Both the position numbers and the translations under genes were made by a program. Below are positions 59,826 through 64,000 of a stretch of 64,000 nucleotides of DNA, piece after piece (the stretch's first letter is position 1; the number at the start of each line of letters is the position of its first letter). The notes under the pieces are model-generated. The model worked only from the letters and a program-made list of their open reading frames with translations, did no database searches and was not told the origin of the DNA. The stretch covers positions 1-64,000 of the forward strand of contig QANU01101609.1 in assembly GCA_003254905.1 (NCBI GenBank), in the 5' to 3' direction. The DNA comes from Nissolia schottii (taxonomy: Eukaryota; Streptophyta; Magnoliopsida; Fabales; Fabaceae).

Positions 59826-61655
59826 GATGCGCTAGTTACTGCTTCAACTACTTCACATCTGAAAATGAGAAATTGTGTCTCCTGCTTTGCTTTAATTTCA
59901 CTAAAAGGTTGTTACTTAGGAGATGGAGTATAATTCTTGTCTGGTTGCTATTTTGGAGGATAGACTTCCCCCCTCCCATTAATCCTGTTTTGGTGAAAGA
60001 TTGTGTTTCTTTTTAACACGGTTCTTCTTTGTATCATTTATCTTTTGCTGGAAATAAAATTTCAGATTACTTTTAAAAAAATAAGAAAATTTCATGTCAT
60101 AGTTTAACACAGTTCACTCATTATCATCCACCTAGAAGTTAATGCTAAAGGGTAATTTCTGTTTGTGTAGCAGTGTATTGTTTTGTTATGGTATATGTCA
60201 AACATTTCTACATTTTGTTACACAACCTCCCTAGTCAAATAAAAATGGAGTAACTGAGTCGCATGAACATATCTATGTCAACTCCTCACTTGTGACTAGC
60301 TGAAGTTTTATTGACTTGGTACTATGCATCAGTAATAAATTTTCAAATCAGTATGTTAAGATTTCAATTAATATGCTGGTAAGTAATCAATCAGCATAGT
60401 GGGCCTTAAGTGATTTTGGTCCCCAAATTTATCAGCTAGTGCCTTCCTAAAGCACTTATTGATGGACATTTAGGCAAGTAGTCACACTGATGTGACATGG
60501 AATTCCTAGAATTTCCATGAGGTTATTATATATGCTTGTTATTATCAAGATCATCTGCAGTTAGTGTAACATGGTCTTCTCTCTTAGATAACTTTTATAA
60601 CATAATGTCACTTTTAAAATTAAAATACAATGGTTTCAATGGCTAGAATCTAAATGAATGACTGCACTCTGGAAACGATTATTTTTGTTAACCGGATTAA
60701 GATTTTTTAAAGGGAGATTTCTTTTAGAGCGAGTAAGTGAGTGAGTGATCATTAACCCTTGGATCATACTCTTCGGGTTCATGTCTAGGTTCATGGCCGA
60801 TCGAAGCAAAAGGTAGCAAGCCAGATTAAAGACTTAATAAGATGCTTATCCCTTAATCACGCTAATTTGGAGGCAGAGAGATTTTGGAAGATAGTGATAG
60901 AAGGAAATAAAGGTCAAGAGAAAGATTGGGAAGTTTAGAATTCAAGTTTTTACAAAATATAGTAAAACTTAATGCAGATACACACACCTCAAATTGAGTA
61001 CATTCATTTTTGTTGTTCCTTTCCTCTGCCTCTTGCAACCTTCTAAAGTATGCTAACCATAGCTTCTTTACATATATAAACTGTGAAATTTAAAGATACA
61101 TTATTTACATTTTTTTTTTCTGCTTCACTAGTGTTACACATTGTTGCACATTTTGTTTAGATGTTAGTCATCACAATTGTTATTTGTTACAAATGCCTTG
61201 GATGAAGATGTTTGTTAGAGGGGTTCAAATAAATAACATATTAATATGATATGCACACTCTAATTTCTTGTTGATCCTGGCATCAGAAATGCGGCAAGAA
61301 CTGTGAAACTTGAGGTATTATATTTAATTTAGGATACATAGGGCTTGAGCGTTTTAATTAATTTGGATATGAATCATACGACCACGCTCATTTGGAGTTG
61401 GAGATCAACTTGGACAAGTTTTTCAAGGGTGAGAAAGTTTGGGATTCTAATAACAATGACTATAATATTTAGTTGGTGAAGATCATTAAATCAGCTTTCA
61501 ATTGAAATTTGTAGGTGAAATCCAGATCTTTGTGCAAACTTAATGCCAATATCTCCAGGGCAGTTAGTGTGGAACAGCGCTTTTGTTATGATTCTTGCTG
61601 CATTTCTTATACTAAACAATATTGAGGAGATGTGGAAATGGAAACAAATTTCTTA

Positions 61656-61805
61656 TATAGGTATAATTCTAACACGTCACATTTAAGTGCATTTATAATA
61701 AAGTTAATGAGACTCAAAAATAAGTGAGTGTATCATTAATAAAGTTGACGAGACTTATTTTTATTGTGAATACGCTTAAATATGAGGTGTTAGAATTGTA
61801 TCCAT
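61656..61805. repeat. Foldback MITE of about 150 bp
   Basis: The left end (TATAGGTATAATTCTAACAC) and the right end (GTGTTAGAATTGTATCCATA) are inverted copies. The inner arms (TTAATGAGACTC and the inverse of GACGAGACTT) also pair. Confidence 0.7.
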
Positions 61806-62366
61806 ACAAAACTCTCATCTCGACAGATAGTTACTAGTTAGATGGTTGACCACAATGACCTCAATTGTGTTTCATGAATGGCCATGAAACAAATATATTT
61901 GATCATGAATTATTGGCAATTTGTTGATGTCAATCAAGTGCTCCCTCTGCCTTCAACCACTTTTGTGCTTTAATTTGGATATTTTTGTGCACATTATTGT
62001 AAACTGTTGTTGCACAAATTGTTTGTATGCTTCTGGAATAGATCATCTTTTACTCCTCATTAAACCGTATATAGAGCATAATCATATTTCTAAATTTCCC
62101 TAAACATATCTTCCTAAATTTGTGTCAGCATATAGAGAAAATCCCCTGATTCTATAACATAAATTGAGCCTTTTAACACTTCATTTATGTTTTCCCCAGT
62201 TTTTGAATATGTAAATCAGCATTTGAAAAGGACTCTCAAATTCTTCACTTTTATGAATCATTCATTATACCCATGCATAAAGTATTTCAACTATAGGTCC
62301 TGGCAATTTTAGAGTCCTTTTTCAGAAGGAAAACATAAGTGAAGTGTTGTTAGAGGAATATAATAA

Positions 62367-62397
62367 TGTGTGTATGTGTGTGTATATATATATATAT
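62367..62397. repeat. (GT)n(AT)n compound microsatellite
   Basis: A short run of TGTGTATGTGTGTG passes into TATATATATA. Confidence 0.85.
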
Positions 62398-63944
62398 TTT
62401 GAGAGCGATAAATCTTAGTCATTAAATCTTTTATGAATGGTCAAAACAAATCTTTTACGAATGGTCAAAACATACAAGTAATGTAACTTTTTAAGTGATC
62501 ATGCGACATCTTTGTAATTTTTTATCTTGATCATTTATGAAAGATACAATAACTAAGATTCACTCATTTTACTCTCATATATAACCACTTATCTTACTAA
62601 AGTCATCTCATACATATATGGATAATGCTTAACACATTTGTGAATAATAAGGAACAACTCTCTCAAAAAAACGTGTGTCCCACCGTGAAAAGAGAAAATA
62701 TGAGCATGGTAGAGCCATGCTTTTGTGAGAGAGCTTTTCACCTCTCCAACCAACTATGTGTTAGTAATGGAGGCATAATTCATGCAAACATAATTTCTTT
62801 TGTAAAGATTGTTTAATTTAAATTTGTTATGGCTTCATGATTTTAACACATGGTCTATGTACGAGAAAGTAAAACGTATCATTTTGAGCGTGATCTTTAA
62901 GAACAAGGCCCACATATGCATACAGCACATAATGATGGATTAATTTTTTTGTTAAGTTGTATTTAATTTGGGTTAAGTGAACACATTGACGGTGGAATTA
63001 AAATTGCTCAATAAATTCGCACCCACTGATAACTAACCATGAAAATGAAAACCCAAGAAATAAAAGAAAACCAAACAAGACCAAGTTGAGAATATATAAA
63101 TATTAAGTTTTTTAAAGAGATATAATATAAAAGTTATTAAAATTATTTTCTTCCATCAGCTTAAACTTTTGGGAGAGGTGATTTTTAAGATAGTATCAAC
63201 ATAATTATGACCAAGAGTATTCTTAAAATAATTGTATTTGTCCCACTTAGTTTTCTTTAAGGAGATTTTAACGAGGTTCATCTTGTACTTGTCGAACTTT
63301 GTTGAATTTCGGTGGGTTATGAGATCTCTTGGTGTATTCTCTTGCCCAATAATTTTGGGTTGATTAATGAATTAATACATAACAAAATAAATTGCATGCA
63401 CTATCATTATAAAAAACACACGAACGATCAATCATCTATTGTCACGTTAATAAAAATAATTGAATCTTATCAAAAGTACTTCAAAAATCTCATATACAAT
63501 CACACATGATTAATTAACACTATTATAAATATTTCACAAGTACTGCATAACAATTAAATTTATAATTATTTTACCAGAAAAAAATGAGAAGCTTTTGAGA
63601 GAAAGGCCCAGCATAACCAAATTTTGATAAGGAATTGCTTTCGGGTCGTGTGTCAATTTTCAGCATTTCTTACTTTATAGAATATTTAATTTCACCATCA
63701 TCTATAACGACTTTTGATGTGCTTTTTTCTTTTATTTCTCCTTCTTAAGAATATGAGAAAAATCAGCAACAAACTCTACCAACTTTTATGATGCACTTTT
63801 TTTTTTCAGTTCCCCTATCCAATCCTTGTCCAATTTGGTCTCTCTATCTTGGTGTTAATCTTTGTCACACACTCATCTCAATTTCGCTCTCCGTATCTAA
63901 CGGTTTTTTGTGACCAACTAAATAATCTTTGTGATCTTGGATAG

Positions 63945-63945
<1 letters not shown>

Positions 63946-63976
<31 letters not shown>
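63946..63976. repeat. (ATT)n microsatellite near the window end
   Basis: About ten TAT/ATT units followed by a short TTG run. Confidence 0.9.
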
Positions 63977-64000
63977 GTTGTTGTTGGTATCAACTCAGAA

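Larger units (their letters stand above)
59834..64000. other. Intergenic DNA to the window end, no gene seen
   Basis: No open frame here has recognisable features or splice support. It contains the small MITE at 61,656 and two microsatellites listed separately. The sequence from 60,780 to 61,560 has two loosely similar stretches (CACGCTAATTTGGAGGC near 60,858 and CACGCTCATTTGGAGTTGG near 61,383) that I could not explain. Confidence 0.5.

Noticed and set aside
59335-60016. Asp/Pro/Thr-rich open frames around 59.4-59.9 kb
   Set aside because: They are produced by GGGTCGGGT-type repeats of the hAT MITE, occur on both strands and carry no gene features.
1-64000. CRISPR arrays, operons, riboswitches, rRNA
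   Set aside because: The window is plant nuclear DNA. No regularly spaced identical repeats with unique spacers and no rRNA-like sequence were seen.

Overview
The window is a euchromatic stretch of a flowering-plant nuclear genome: AT-rich, with intron-containing genes, abundant LTR-retrotransposon debris and many small inverted-repeat elements. The receptor-like kinase, the non-plastidic TyrA protein and other gene products look to me like those of a papilionoid legume. That is a judgement from memory of the protein families and is not proven by the sequence.

Seven genes can be read through their splice sites, and an eighth is cut by an assembly gap. In order they are: a small heavy-metal-associated (HMA) domain protein (9630-10704, +); an ERD15-like PAM2 protein (17418-18291, -); a TyrA-type arogenate dehydrogenase without a plastid transit peptide (25070-27692, +); a BADC protein, the biotin-less BCCP-like regulator of plastid acetyl-CoA carboxylase (30329-35114, -); a 508-residue plant protein of unknown function (36927-39123, -); an intronless PRA1-family membrane protein (42236-42895, +); an IMK2-type leucine-rich-repeat receptor-like kinase with a degenerate catalytic loop (48546-51338, +); and the BAR-domain half of a sorting nexin 2 (52911-55463, -), whose PX-domain half is missing at a 499-base N gap. 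They are independent eukaryotic genes and do not form a cluster or operon.

The left third (1-24 kb) is rich in repeats. A Ty3/gypsy chromovirus with two 605-bp LTRs and a perfect 5-bp target duplication occupies 1091-6761. Ty1/copia fragments lie at 11.96-14.1 kb, next to an LTR-like block with internal 35-bp repeats. A Helitron 3' terminus abuts a decayed Helitron helicase at 15.5-16.0 kb. A 1.3-kb directly repeated block spans 21.4-24.05 kb with a single N exactly at its junction.

The right two thirds hold most genes, separated by AT-rich DNA with small transposons. These include a Mutator-like element with 76-bp terminal inverted repeats at 43.8-44.4 kb, a hAT-type element with an exact 8-bp target duplication at 59.4-59.8 kb, a solo LTR in a BADC intron, several foldback MITEs, a tRNA-Asp pseudogene and a 107-bp tandem repeat that runs up to the assembly gap. 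From 59.8 kb to the end I see no gene.

I found no CRISPR array, rRNA or functional tRNA gene, and no clearly new biological system. The points most worth a second look are the TyrA specificity residue, the missing biotin lysine in BADC, the two duplication/gap junctions that may be assembly effects, and the intact-looking ends of several small DNA elements.
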